A stretch of DNA of 64,000 nucleotides from Sphingopyxis sp. HIX. GTDB lineage: Bacteria > Pseudomonadota > Alphaproteobacteria > Sphingomonadales > Sphingomonadaceae. Location: positions 39,885 to 103,884 of the forward strand of contig NZ_LNSB01000012.1 of the NCBI RefSeq assembly GCF_001468285.1, written 5' to 3'. This document shows positions 35,968-45,050 of the stretch, piece by piece. The notes below the pieces were generated by a model, which saw only the letters and a list, made by a program, of their open reading frames with translations, ran no database searches and had not been told where the DNA came from. How positions within the stretch are numbered: position 1 is the stretch's first letter; each line of letters starts with the position of its first letter. A program made the position numbers and the translations under genes.

Positions 35968-36306
35968 ATGGAAATGGTTGCGATGGAGAGAATTCGCCTG
36001 TGCCGAATAGAAGAACCGAAGGACGGCGAACCCGTCGCGATAGCTCCCGGCGCCTATCCGCCTCTTGCCGTCTATAATGTAGACGGCGACTATTTTGTCA
36101 CCGACAATACTTGCACTCACGGAAGCGCTCTCCTGACCGACGGATATCAGGACGGCGCGACGATCGAATGCCCTTATCATGGCGGCGCATTCGATATTCC
36201 GAGCGGGGCCGCGACGACCTATCCTTGCCAGATTGCCCTGAAGACCTACCCGGTGACTCTGGAAGATGGGTGGATCACCATTGATCCGCCCCGCAGTGAA
36301 GCCTGA
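35968..36306 (+). CDS. Rieske [2Fe-2S] ferredoxin component
   Basis: 112 residues, or 107 from an ATG at 35983. The cluster ligands are in NTCTHGSALLTDGY and ECPYHGGAFDIPSG, the CxH and CxxH pattern of BphA3/NagAb-type ferredoxins. It carries electrons from the reductase to Rieske oxygenases. It is the only Rieske ferredoxin recognised in the window, placed just before an oxygenase beta/alpha pair, 32 bases after the bphC-like gene. It may serve all five terminal oxygenases. Confidence 0.92.
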   Translation: MEMVAMERIRLCRIEEPKDGEPVAIAPGAYPPLAVYNVDGDYFVTDNTCTHGSALLTDGYQDGATIECPYHGGAFDIPSGAATTYPCQIALKTYPVTLEDGWITIDPPRSEA

Positions 36307-36310
36307 GCCG

Positions 36311-36799
36311 GTGGACCTCACGACCCTCCCTCGGGCAGAATTGATGCGCGAAGTCACCGACCTCGTTGCCCTCCATGCCGAATTGATCGACGACGACCGT
36401 TTGGAGGAGTGGCCGGACCTCTTCACCGAGGAATGCCTATATTCGGTCATACCCCGCGAAAATGCAGACCGCGGCCTGCCCGTCGCAACCATCTTCTGCG
36501 ACAGCAGGGGCATGCTCGTCGATCGCGTCGTCTCGTTGCGCAGGGCGAACATTTTTCCCGTCCATAACTATCGTCACATCATCAGCACCAGCCGTATCCA
36601 TGGCGTTACGCCGGAGGCTGTCACGGCACACACCAACTATGTTGTACTGCAGACCCGAAATATAGGTCAGTCATTCGTTTACAACACCGGGAAGTATGTC
36701 GACGAAATAGTTTACAGTTCAGGAAGATTTCTTTTTCGTTCGAAGAAAGCGATCTTCGATACGGACCTTGTGGACACTCTGATGGTTCGACCCATCTAG
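36311..36799 (+). CDS. Ring-hydroxylating oxygenase beta subunit (salicylate/anthranilate hydroxylase type)
   Basis: About 162 residues if the GTG at 36311 is used. The frame opens at ATG 36266 inside the ferredoxin gene, and an ATG at 36344 is also possible. LVALHAELIDDDRLEEWPDL, then FTEECLYSVIPRENADRGLP, and VDRVVSLRRANIFPVHNYRH are typical of small subunits of three-component salicylate hydroxylases and anthranilate dioxygenases. It precedes its alpha subunit by 14 bases, the reverse order (beta, alpha) to the other pairs in this window. Confidence 0.85.
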   Translation: MDLTTLPRAELMREVTDLVALHAELIDDDRLEEWPDLFTEECLYSVIPRENADRGLPVATIFCDSRGMLVDRVVSLRRANIFPVHNYRHIISTSRIHGVTPEAVTAHTNYVVLQTRNIGQSFVYNTGKYVDEIVYSSGRFLFRSKKAIFDTDLVDTLMVRPI

Positions 36800-36813
36800 G
36801 ACTGAGGTAAGAC

Positions 36814-38085
36814 ATGCTCAACAATCACGGCGCGGCCGACGCATCGGCAACAGCGAGCGAGCACGATCGCATCGGGTGCCGGGTTCCCTACTCGGTCTTC
36901 ACTGACGAGGCGTATTACAAGGCGGAGCAAGAGCGTCTCTTTCGCGGCCCCACCTGGAATTTCGTCGCCTTGGAAGCCGAGGTGCCGGAACCGGGCGACT
37001 ACAAGGCGACGTTCATCGGCGACACGCCCGTCGTCGTCACGCGCGACAAGGATGGCGGCCTGCATGTCGTGCTCAACAGGTGCGCGCATCGCGGCGCCAT
37101 GGTTTGCCGTGAGCGCCGCGGCAACGCGCCGCACCTCGAATGTGTCTACCACCAGTGGGCCTACGATCTGAACGGGGATCTCATCGGTGTTCCCTTTCGC
37201 CGCGGTATCAAGGGCCAGGGCGGAATGCCCGCTGACTTCGCACTCAAGGATCACGGCCTGGTCAAGCTGCGGGTGGAGTCCCTAAACGGGCTGGTCTTCG
37301 CCACATTCTCCGAAGAGGTCGAGCCACTGCGCGACTATCTCGGCCCGCTCATCACGGAGCATGTCGAACGGATTATGTGTCGCCCCGTCAAGATTTTGGG
37401 GAATCAGCGCCAGTTCATTCACGGCAACTGGAAACTGTACGCCGAGAATACGCGCGACCCCTATCATGCGAGCCTGCTTCACCTGTTTCACAATACATTC
37501 GGTCTTTATCGCTCGACCCAGACAGGCAAGTGCGTGATGGACGAGAACAAGCGGCATTCGCTCCTGTTTTCGATGGCAGGAAGCAACGACGCCGAGCGCG
37601 ACAGCCAAGTCTACCAGGAATCGCGCAGCTTCGACACGAGCTTCACGCTCAAGGACCCCTCGCTGCTGGCGGGGCGCAGCGAGTTCCCGGATGGGATTAC
37701 GCTCGTCATCCTGGCACTCTATCCGAACCTCATCCTCCAGCAGATATCGAATACGCTCGCGGTGCGCCAGATTGTCACGCGCGGGCCGGACTCGTTCGAA
37801 CTCGTGTGGACCCAGTTCGGCTACGCCGACGACGACCCGGAAATGGATGCCATCCGGCTGAAGCAGTCCAATCTGATCGGTCCCGCCGGGGTTATCTCGA
37901 TGGAGGACGGCGAGGCGGTAGAAATCGTCCAGCAGGCGGTCACACCCGATCGCGGTGCGAAGTCGTACATCGCAATGGGCGGCGGCGGCGCGGACGATGC
38001 CGATCATCTGGTGACCGAAGGGGCCATTATCGGCTTCTGGCAAAACTATCGGAAGATGGTCGGCTTCGAAGAGGCCCTCCCATGA
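36814..38085 (+). CDS. Rieske oxygenase alpha subunit, salicylate hydroxylase/anthranilate dioxygenase-like
   Basis: 423 residues with TGAGGTAAG before the ATG. Rieske ligands C90, H92, C110 and H113 (CVYH rather than the usual CPYH). Mononuclear iron ligands H218 and H223 in YAENTRDPYHASLLHLFH. The sequence resembles AndAc and the sphingomonad salicylate 1-hydroxylase large subunits. If so, it would turn salicylate from the upper pathway into catechol for the meta operon. It overlaps the isomerase gene by four bases. Confidence 0.88.
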   Translation: MLNNHGAADASATASEHDRIGCRVPYSVFTDEAYYKAEQERLFRGPTWNFVALEAEVPEPGDYKATFIGDTPVVVTRDKDGGLHVVLNRCAHRGAMVCRERRGNAPHLECVYHQWAYDLNGDLIGVPFRRGIKGQGGMPADFALKDHGLVKLRVESLNGLVFATFSEEVEPLRDYLGPLITEHVERIMCRPVKILGNQRQFIHGNWKLYAENTRDPYHASLLHLFHNTFGLYRSTQTGKCVMDENKRHSLLFSMAGSNDAERDSQVYQESRSFDTSFTLKDPSLLAGRSEFPDGITLVILALYPNLILQQISNTLAVRQIVTRGPDSFELVWTQFGYADDDPEMDAIRLKQSNLIGPAGVISMEDGEAVEIVQQAVTPDRGAKSYIAMGGGGADDADHLVTEGAIIGFWQNYRKMVGFEEALP

Positions 38086-38672
38086 CATCCGTCATCGATT
38101 TCTACTTCGATTTCATCAGCCCGTTCAGCTACCTTGCTCACGTGCGGCTACCCGCAATGGCGCGCGCGCATGGCCGGACCCTCGCCTATCATCCGATCGA
38201 CATACCCGAAGCCAAGATTGCGGCAGGCAACTACGGCCCGTCCAACCGTGAAGTTCCGGCCAAGATCAAGGTTCTGATGGCCGATCTTGGACGCTGGGCG
38301 GACCGATATGAGGTTCCCCTCGCCTTTCCCGCAAGCTTCGAGTGCTCCGAATGGAACATCGCTGCCATATACGCGGCGCAGTGCGGCGCTGCCGAGGCGT
38401 TCGTCGCCGACGGGTATCGCAGGATCTGGGGGATCGGCATCGACCCCCGCGACGACCAGGAACTGCGCGCAGCATCATCGACGGCGGGGCTCGATCCGGA
38501 CGAAGTGACGGCCTTCGTCACGTCCGGGGAGGGCGCGCTCCGCTACCGCGAGGCGCGATCGAAAGCTTATGCGCGCGGCGTGTTCGGCGCGCCGATGATG
38601 TTCGTCGATGACCAGATTTTCTGGGGCAACGACCGCCTGGATTTTCTCGAAGGATATTTGCGTCTGAACTGA
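38082..38672 (+). CDS. nahD: 2-hydroxychromene-2-carboxylate isomerase (NahD-like, DsbA fold)
   Basis: 196 residues from ATG 38082 (ATGA overlap with alpha). Kappa-class GST/DsbA fold. VIDFYFDFISPFSYLAHVRL with the catalytic Ser in SPFSY, and the C-terminal GVFGAPMMFVDDQIFWGNDR followed by LDFLEGYL. The enzyme isomerises the cyclic hemiketal formed after cleavage of 1,2-dihydroxynaphthalene. With the NahE-like hydratase-aldolase and BphC-like dioxygenase this gives three consecutive steps of a naphthalene-type pathway. Confidence 0.9.
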   Translation: MTSVIDFYFDFISPFSYLAHVRLPAMARAHGRTLAYHPIDIPEAKIAAGNYGPSNREVPAKIKVLMADLGRWADRYEVPLAFPASFECSEWNIAAIYAAQCGAAEAFVADGYRRIWGIGIDPRDDQELRAASSTAGLDPDEVTAFVTSGEGALRYREARSKAYARGVFGAPMMFVDDQIFWGNDRLDFLEGYLRLN

Positions 38673-38702
38673 GCAGAATAATCAGGGAGAGGGAGAAATA
38701 TA

Positions 38703-40886
38703 ATGTCGAAGAATAGCCGCAGAGGCTCGCGCATCCTGGCGAGCGGCGTCGCGATGATCGCGTTTGCATGGAGCGTGGCCGGCCACGCGCAGGAGACCGC
38801 AACGGCCACCGAGCCGGAGCCCGAAGCACAGTCGAGCACAGGCATTTCCGATATCATCGTGACGGCGACCCGGCGCGAGGAGCGGCTGCAAGACGTGGCG
38901 GTCGCCGTGACGGCAATCACGGGAGATTCGCTTTCGGCCGCCGATGTGTCGACGGTTCGTTCGCTGACCCAGGTTGTGCCCGGCTTCATCGGCAGCCGCA
39001 ACATGGGCGTCTTTCAGCCCGTCATTCGCGGCGTCGGGTCGACCGGGATTTCCATCGGCGACGAGCCCAATATCGCCACCTATATCGATGGCGTGTACCA
39101 GCCGGAATCGGCCGCGAACTGGATCGACCTCGTCGAGGTCGAGCGCGTCGAGGTGCTTCGCGGCCCCCAGGGCACGACATTCGGGCGCAATGCCACCGGC
39201 GGCCTCATCAACGTGATCACGCCGGACCCGAGCTTCGATCTCCGCGGCAAGGCGTCGCTGCGTTACGGCCGGATGCGCAACGATGCGGGCGACTACGACG
39301 CGCGCTTCTACATCACCGGCGGGCTGAGCGACAAGTTCGCGGCGGATTTCGCCGCGCTGTATCGCAAGAACGATGGCTATATCGACGACCTTGTTCGCGG
39401 CGGCACGCTCGGCGACCAGCAGGTGATCAACCTGCGCAGCAAGCTTCTCTGGCAGCCCGCGGACAACGCCAAAATCATCCTTACGGGCGAGTTCTTCGAC
39501 CAGAACAGCACGACCAACTCGCCGCAGCCGGTTAACGGAAACACCGCAGGCCGCCGTTTTCCCGGCGTCATACTGCCTACCGATGCATGGCAGGCATCCT
39601 TGACCGACATCCCGGCACTGGATCTTCGCCGTTGGAACGCAGCGCTTCACATCAAGCTTGAATTCGATGGCTTCAACGTCGAGGCGACGAGCGGCTTCAT
39701 GAACCTGCGCTGGTATCAGGAAACCGATTCCGACGCCTCGAACATCTTCCTGGGTAATTTCCCGGCAGCCTTTGCGACCGAGTCGGGGAGCCAGGAAATC
39801 AAATTCAGTTCCGCCGATCCCGGCCGCTTCCAGTGGCTTGCCGGCGGCTATTTCTACCAGTTCGGGGGGCATTCCAGCCTGCAAATCGTGACCTCTGCCG
39901 GCCCCGGCATTCCAGCGACCACGCTCCGCCTTGACCCCGCGCTGTCCGGTCGCTCCTTCGCAGGGTTCGCCGAAGGAACCTACGAGATCGTCGACGATCT
40001 GTTCGTGACCGTGGGCGCCCGTTATACGACCGAAAGGCGCACGTTCGAACAGGTCGTGAATGGCAATCTCGTTGTTCCGAAGACGGCCAAATCCTTCAAC
40101 AAGTTCAACTATCGCGGTGCCATACGCTACCAATTTTCGCCGGACGGCAACATTTATGCGAGCTACGGCACCGCGTTCAAGAGCGGCGTCTATAATATGG
40201 CCGGCACCTCGCCAAACCCGGTCAATCCGGAAAATATCAAGGCGTGGGAAGCCGGAATCAAGGTCGATCCCGTCGATTGGCTGCGCACGAACCTCGCCGT
40301 CTACCATTACACCTACGACGATCTCCAGGTGCAGGCGAAGGACGCATCGGGCCCGAGTTACATCCTGCAGAATGCGGCCAATGCGAAGATCTACGGCGGT
40401 GAGTTCGAGGCGATCGTGCAGCCGGTACAGGACCTGAGCATCCGCGGCTCGGTTGCTTACAGCCACGCTCGCTATCGCAACTTTCCGCTCGCCCAGAGCT
40501 TCTTTCCCCGCCCCGATGGCGGTAACACCGTTTCGCCGGCGGACGCTTCGGGCAACGTAATGACCCGCGCGCCCGAATGGACGTTCAACCTCGGCGTCGA
40601 CTGGGGCCACGAGTTTGATGCGGGTCGCCTCGGCGTTTCCGTGAACACCTTCTATTCGAGCCGGCTCTATTATGATTTCCAGAATCTCTTTTCGCAGCCG
40701 AGCTATACCCTGACAAACGCGTCGATTTCCTTCGCTCCGACCGGAGATCGCTGGAAGTTCAGCCTGTGGGCGACCAACCTCACCAACGAGAAGGTCTTTC
40801 AGACGATCCGCGTCGGCGCCCAGGCGACCGATGGCTTTTACGAACAACCAAGGAAAGTGGGCGTCAGCGCCGAACTGCGGTTCTGA
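38703..40886 (+). CDS. TonB-dependent outer-membrane receptor
   Basis: 727 residues with a cleavable signal (ILASGVAMIAFAWSVAGHAQ). The TonB box/plug region begins SDIIVTATRREERLQDVAVA and continues to GPQGTTFGRNATGGLINVIT. A C-terminal beta-barrel ends in an aromatic residue (AELRF). Preceded by GGGAGAGGGAG. It would take up a substrate across the outer membrane. Its place between catabolic genes suggests an aromatic or conjugated substrate rather than iron. It is paralogous to the receptor at 50944-53160. A large open frame on the opposite strand is a shadow. Confidence 0.92.
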   Translation: MSKNSRRGSRILASGVAMIAFAWSVAGHAQETATATEPEPEAQSSTGISDIIVTATRREERLQDVAVAVTAITGDSLSAADVSTVRSLTQVVPGFIGSRNMGVFQPVIRGVGSTGISIGDEPNIATYIDGVYQPESAANWIDLVEVERVEVLRGPQGTTFGRNATGGLINVITPDPSFDLRGKASLRYGRMRNDAGDYDARFYITGGLSDKFAADFAALYRKNDGYIDDLVRGGTLGDQQVINLRSKLLWQPADNAKIILTGEFFDQNSTTNSPQPVNGNTAGRRFPGVILPTDAWQASLTDIPALDLRRWNAALHIKLEFDGFNVEATSGFMNLRWYQETDSDASNIFLGNFPAAFATESGSQEIKFSSADPGRFQWLAGGYFYQFGGHSSLQIVTSAGPGIPATTLRLDPALSGRSFAGFAEGTYEIVDDLFVTVGARYTTERRTFEQVVNGNLVVPKTAKSFNKFNYRGAIRYQFSPDGNIYASYGTAFKSGVYNMAGTSPNPVNPENIKAWEAGIKVDPVDWLRTNLAVYHYTYDDLQVQAKDASGPSYILQNAANAKIYGGEFEAIVQPVQDLSIRGSVAYSHARYRNFPLAQSFFPRPDGGNTVSPADASGNVMTRAPEWTFNLGVDWGHEFDAGRLGVSVNTFYSSRLYYDFQNLFSQPSYTLTNASISFAPTGDRWKFSLWATNLTNEKVFQTIRVGAQATDGFYEQPRKVGVSAELRF

Positions 40887-40895
40887 CGCGCCCGA

Positions 40896-40989
40896 ACGCG
40901 ATCCGAGGGCGACGAATTCGCGGATCGCGTGCGGCCAGGCTGCCGCCTTGTCCGCCAGCGCTTGCCGATAAGGGCACGTGCTGGCGGAC
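40896..40989. repeat. Two perfect 10-base inverted repeats between receptor and ligase genes
   Basis: ACGCGATCCG at 40896-40905 pairs with CGGATCGCGT at 40921-40930 (15-base loop). GTCCGCCAGC at 40950-40959 pairs with GCTGGCGGAC at 40980-40989 (20-base loop). Neither has a T-run. They may end receptor transcription or act as protein or RNA control elements ahead of the ligase. Confidence 0.55.
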
Positions 40990-41043
40990 TTTGATTCACA
41001 AACGCTGGAGATTAGGTGGTCCATACCGACCCGGAGTGACTTC

Positions 41044-42675
41044 ATGACGATCAACGGACAGATGCAACCGGCGCAGCTCACCATCGGGTCGATACTCGAT
41101 TATGCCGTTCGCGCGCACGGTAACCGTCCCGTCGTATCGGTCGAACCCGGGAGCGCCGATCTGTGGCGCTACAACTATGCCGGACTGGCCCGACGGACGG
41201 CCCAGAGCGCCAATATGCTCGCCGCTGCGGGCGTCACCAGCGGAGACAGGGTATCGTCTCTCGGATGGAATACACACCGTCACCTTGAGCTCTTCTACGC
41301 CGTGCCGGGCCTCGGAGCGGTACTCCACACCGCCAATCCGCGCCTGTCCGACGAGCAACTGATATACACGCTGAATCACGCCGAGAGCCGCGTGCTTTTG
41401 TTCGAGGCGAATCTCGCCGCCCTGGTCGAGCGCATCGCGCCCGCGCTTCACCATGTCGAAACTTTCATCGTCCTCTCGGACGAGGCGCTTGCCGCTGGCG
41501 GTGAATTGGAAGCGCGCGCGTACGACACTTTGCTCGCCCAGTTCCCGGAGACGATCAGCTGGCCCATGTTCGACGAGAATTCGGCGGCATTTCTCTGCTA
41601 TACCTCGGGCACGACGGGCGACCCAAAAGGGGTTCTGTACAGCCACCGGGCCGTTGTGCTTCACGCAATGGGGGCAAGCCTCGCGAGCGCATTTGGCCTC
41701 ACGCCCTTCGATTCCGTGATGCCCTGTTCGTCGCTTTACCACGCAACGGCCTGGGGGCTTCCCTTCGTGGCCCCGCTTTGCGGCGCCAAGCTCGTACTGC
41801 CGGCAGACCGGCTGGACGGGGCGAGCCTCCACGAGCTCATTCGCGACGAGGAGGTGACCTTTACCGGGGGCGTTCCCACGATCTGGACCATGTATCTTGC
41901 CCATCTCGAGGCGACCCGGAGCGCACCCGGACCTTTGAAACGCATCATGATCGGCGGATCAGCCGTTCCGCGCGCAATGGCTGAGACGTTCAAATCCTCC
42001 TATGATGTCGATGTTCTCCAGCTTTGGGGAATGACAGAAACATGCCCACTCGGCGTCATTGCGACACCGACCCCGGCAATCGCTGCCCTCGGCGAGGCGG
42101 AGATGCAGGACATGTTGTGGACGCGCCAGGGGCGCCTCCAGTTCGGGGTCGACATGCGGATTGTGGGAGACGACGGCACCATATGCGCCCACGACGGCCG
42201 CAGTTCCGGGGCGTTGCAGGTGCGAGGCCCTTGGGTCGTACAACGCTATTTTCGCCAGCCATCGGACTGTACGGACGATCTCGGCTGGTTCGATACCGGC
42301 GACGTCGCGACGATCGACAGCTTCGGCTTCATGCGCATTACCGATCGCACGAAGGACGTTATCAAGTCGGGGGGCGAATGGATCAGTTCGATCGACCTCG
42401 AAAATGCAGCTGCCGGATGCAGCGGAGTAAAGGTTGCTGCCGTAGTCGGCATAGCGCATCCAAAATGGGAGGAGCGCCCGCTACTGATCATCGAGCCCCA
42501 TGACGGGGCGGAGCCGTCCGAAAGCGATGTCATGGCGACCCTTTCAAGGGAGTTTGCCAAGTGGCAGCTGCCCGATCGGATTCTGTTCGGTCCCGTCCCG
42601 CTCACCGCGACGGGGAAGATCGACAAGAAGCAGCTGCGTGACCGTTATGCCGGGCTCTACGGGGCTGACAACTGA
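41044..42675 (+). CDS. AMP-dependent acyl-CoA synthetase/ligase
   Basis: 543 residues from the ATG at 41044 (GGAG nine bases upstream); the longer frame starts at 40978. Adenylate-forming motifs are complete: P-loop LCYTSGTTGDPKGVLYSHRA, LQLWGMTETCP, WFDTGDVATID and the C-terminal Lys in TATGKIDKKQLRDRY. The family activates fatty or aryl acids to CoA esters. The closest general look is to medium/long-chain fatty acyl-CoA ligases. The acid made here is unknown. Last gene of the plus-strand set, converging on a TetR gene. Confidence 0.9.
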   Translation: MTINGQMQPAQLTIGSILDYAVRAHGNRPVVSVEPGSADLWRYNYAGLARRTAQSANMLAAAGVTSGDRVSSLGWNTHRHLELFYAVPGLGAVLHTANPRLSDEQLIYTLNHAESRVLLFEANLAALVERIAPALHHVETFIVLSDEALAAGGELEARAYDTLLAQFPETISWPMFDENSAAFLCYTSGTTGDPKGVLYSHRAVVLHAMGASLASAFGLTPFDSVMPCSSLYHATAWGLPFVAPLCGAKLVLPADRLDGASLHELIRDEEVTFTGGVPTIWTMYLAHLEATRSAPGPLKRIMIGGSAVPRAMAETFKSSYDVDVLQLWGMTETCPLGVIATPTPAIAALGEAEMQDMLWTRQGRLQFGVDMRIVGDDGTICAHDGRSSGALQVRGPWVVQRYFRQPSDCTDDLGWFDTGDVATIDSFGFMRITDRTKDVIKSGGEWISSIDLENAAAGCSGVKVAAVVGIAHPKWEERPLLIIEPHDGAEPSESDVMATLSREFAKWQLPDRILFGPVPLTATGKIDKKQLRDRYAGLYGADN

Positions 42676-42703
42676 CCGGGACCGGCGGCGGGCAGCGCCA
42701 AGG

Positions 42704-43372
42704 TCAACCGGCCTCGCCGGGCCCCTCGCCGTGGGCCGGCTGCTTGCGGAGCTTCCCGGTATATTCCGAAAGCAGATCGATGGTCATCCTTGTCACGCGC
42801 TTAGAGCGTTCAGGGTCGCGGCCAATCTGGTTTCTGATGGCCAGTCCTCGAATGACGCTCCACATCAGCCACAATATGTCCTCGGCGTCGGAAGGCGAAA
42901 TACCGGTCCGGGCGAAGCGCCGAACCCAGGCCTGCTCGGCTCCGACACGCCGTCGCTTCGACATTCCCCGCACATCGTCCGCAAGCGCGCGAAGTTTGTT
43001 GCCCGAAATGACAAGGTCGAGTGCGATCAGGAAATCCTCCCCGTAAAAAAATGCTTCCGCATCCTCACAGGCGGCCTCGAGTATCCGATCGTCGTCTGCG
43101 GCTCTACCGGCGGCTTCGCTGGCTCGTTCCAACGCGACGGCAAAGACTTGCTCGAGGCACGCCGCAACGAGGAGGTCCTTCGTTGGGAAATGATGCAATT
43201 GCGCGCCGCGCGATACGCCGGCGGCGTCGGCTACATCCGCAACACGAAAAGCCGAATACCCCTTCTCTCGAAGTAATTCGATCGCCGCGGCGAGTATTCG
43301 GGCCCGCATCTTCCGGCTGCGCTCGCCCTGCGGGACACGGGATGCACCCGCTGCTTGGAGGTTATCCGTCAC
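42704..43372 (-). CDS. TetR family transcriptional regulator
   Basis: 222 residues. N-terminal helix-turn-helix ILAAAIELLREKGYSAFRVA, then DVADAAGVSRGAQLHHFPTK, where the LHHFPTKDLL segment is typical of the family. The C-terminal domain is unassigned. It is located between the acyl-CoA ligase and an SDR gene at the junction of two catabolic blocks and may control one of them. No inverted repeat of its own was evident upstream (43373-43520). Confidence 0.85.
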   Translation of the reverse strand: MTDNLQAAGASRVPQGERSRKMRARILAAAIELLREKGYSAFRVADVADAAGVSRGAQLHHFPTKDLLVAACLEQVFAVALERASEAAGRAADDDRILEAACEDAEAFFYGEDFLIALDLVISGNKLRALADDVRGMSKRRRVGAEQAWVRRFARTGISPSDAEDILWLMWSVIRGLAIRNQIGRDPERSKRVTRMTIDLLSEYTGKLRKQPAHGEGPGEAG

Positions 43373-43520
43373 TCGCCTGCCACACCTCTCGCCTGAGCCT
43401 TCGCAGCACCGCTCGAAAAGGCTGCATAGCTTCCCGTCGGTCCGAGTTAAAGGCCTATTGGGTCCGCGGATCGCTCGCTGGCTTGCGGCGCGAAGTTCAT
43501 ATCATGTGCCGGCAGCGACC

Positions 43521-44303
43521 TCAGCGAAACGTCGTTCCTCCATCAACGGCAATCGACTGACCTGTTACGAACTCGCCTCCCTTGGAGGCGAGATACAATG
43601 CGGCAGCGAGCAGGTCGTCGGCTGTCTCGTGCCGCTTGATGCATTGCATGTTGAGTATCTGGGTCTTCTGCTCGGGGGTCACCGTTTCGCGTTCAATCTC
43701 CGTGAAGGTTGCGCCTGGGAGCAATGCATTGACCGTGATCCCGTCAGTGCCGAGTTCGCGCGCCATGGCGCGCGTCATACCGACGACCGCCGCCTTCGAG
43801 GCGACATAATGAAGATAATAGGGTCGCCCCAGCGTCACCACGCCCGACGAGATATTGATAATCCTGCCATGGCGGTTCCGCCGCATTACGGGGGCACAGG
43901 CTTTGGTGACGAGCATGACGCCGTCGACGTTGACGCGCATCACGTCGCGCCACTCCTCGTAAGGAATTTCCTCGAACGACCGCATCTTCAGCGTCGAGAA
44001 TATGGCAGCGTTGTTGATGCAAATATCGATACGGCCGAACGCCGACAAAGTCTGGTCCACGGCGGCTTCGACGGCATCGGGATCGGCAACATCCGCAACG
44101 ATGGCGATGGCGGCGCCGTCGCCGAACTCCGATACGATCTCCGCGGCAACCGCTTTCGCCTTGGCCTCGTTGAGTTCAACGATCGCGACTTTCGCGCCAG
44201 CCCGAGCGAAACCGTTCGCGAAGGTCCGGCCGATCCCCTGCCCTGCTCCGGTGATCAATGCTACCTGCCCTGCAAGATCCTGCCCAAATTCGGTCATATC
44301 CAC
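43521..44303 (-). CDS. Short-chain dehydrogenase/reductase
   Basis: 260 residues, classical SDR. Cofactor motif ALITGAGQGIGRTFANGFAR, NNAAIF, catalytic Ser in INISSGVVTLG, Tyr/Lys in YVASKAA and the C-terminal TGQSIAVDGGTTF. Substrate unknown. It is the last gene of the long minus-strand set with two oxygenase pairs, 48 bases after the class II aldolase homologue. A hydroxyl or dihydrodiol oxidation in that pathway is likely. Confidence 0.88.
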   Translation of the reverse strand: MDMTEFGQDLAGQVALITGAGQGIGRTFANGFARAGAKVAIVELNEAKAKAVAAEIVSEFGDGAAIAIVADVADPDAVEAAVDQTLSAFGRIDICINNAAIFSTLKMRSFEEIPYEEWRDVMRVNVDGVMLVTKACAPVMRRNRHGRIINISSGVVTLGRPYYLHYVASKAAVVGMTRAMARELGTDGITVNALLPGATFTEIERETVTPEQKTQILNMQCIKRHETADDLLAAALYLASKGGEFVTGQSIAVDGGTTFR

Positions 44304-44351
44304 TCCCTTTCTATCTCTTCGCGGTGCGACACCGCGACCTGCGCGGCCGCA

Positions 44352-45050
44352 TTACCGACTTGCCGCGCGTGAATTCTCGGGCTGCTGCCATTCGGTCAGC
44401 CATTGCCAAAGTCTTTCGACAACCCCTCCCGACAGGGTCTGCCGCGCCCTGATTTCGCATGCGTCCAGGAGTCCGGTTGCGGGATCGAAGCCCATCGAGC
44501 GAATGTCCCGCTCGACGCGTGCCGCATCTTCGAGAAAGAAGGCGAAGGTTGCCGCCTCTTCTATGTCCCGGCCAACGGTGATCGCACCATTGGCACGCAT
44601 GACGACTGCTGATGCGCTTCCCAGGGTCGTGGCGAGCCGAGAGGCGGATTCAGAATCGCGCAGCAACCTCGGGTCGTTCCAGAGCGGCGGGGCGGGCGCG
44701 AAATAAGCCCCCAGTCCATGGCGGGCCGCGGGGGTGATCCCCATCGTTGACAAGGCCATGGTCGCCGGCGGCATGATCCGGCAGATCCCTCCGACATCCG
44801 GTCGCGCGCGATAGATGGCCTGATGGGCTCGAACCTCTCCGAGGACGCCGGAAGGCAGATCCCCTTCGACCGAAACTATCGTCCCGGGCTCGTCGCGGAT
44901 AAGACCCATAGGCATGGGCGCACATACCAGGAATTTTTCTGCATCGACCCTGGCGCTGCAATGCCCAAAGGCATGAACCAGCCCTGCGCGCCCCAATCCG
45001 CGAGCTGCCAGGCGGACCCGCTCGTCGAGAACGGGATCAAGGCGGTCCAT
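44352..45050 (-). CDS. Class II aldolase/adducin family protein lacking the zinc-binding histidines
   Basis: 232 residues from the ATG at 45050, which overlaps the PdxA homologue by 14 bases. The fold is recognisable (GLVHAFGHCSARVDAEKFLV, GEVRAHQAIYRARPDVGGI, TGLLDACEI). The canonical zinc site HTHPP is replaced by RIMPP near residues 91-95, and the later His of the RNHG motif is MRANG near 152-155. Related enzymes include fuculose-phosphate aldolase and 3,4-dihydroxyphthalate decarboxylase. With the ligands missing it is either inactive, metal-free or uses other residues. The operon position suggests it acts on the product of the PdxA homologue. Confidence 0.82.
   Translation of the reverse strand: MDRLDPVLDERVRLAARGLGRAGLVHAFGHCSARVDAEKFLVCAPMPMGLIRDEPGTIVSVEGDLPSGVLGEVRAHQAIYRARPDVGGICRIMPPATMALSTMGITPAARHGLGAYFAPAPPLWNDPRLLRDSESASRLATTLGSASAVVMRANGAITVGRDIEEAATFAFFLEDAARVERDIRSMGFDPATGLLDACEIRARQTLSGGVVERLWQWLTEWQQPENSRAASR

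Noticed and set aside
38682..41084. An 800-codon open frame on the minus strand
   Set aside because: It is antisense to the TonB receptor, which has a signal peptide, plug and barrel. The long frame is a by-product of high GC third positions and has no family features.
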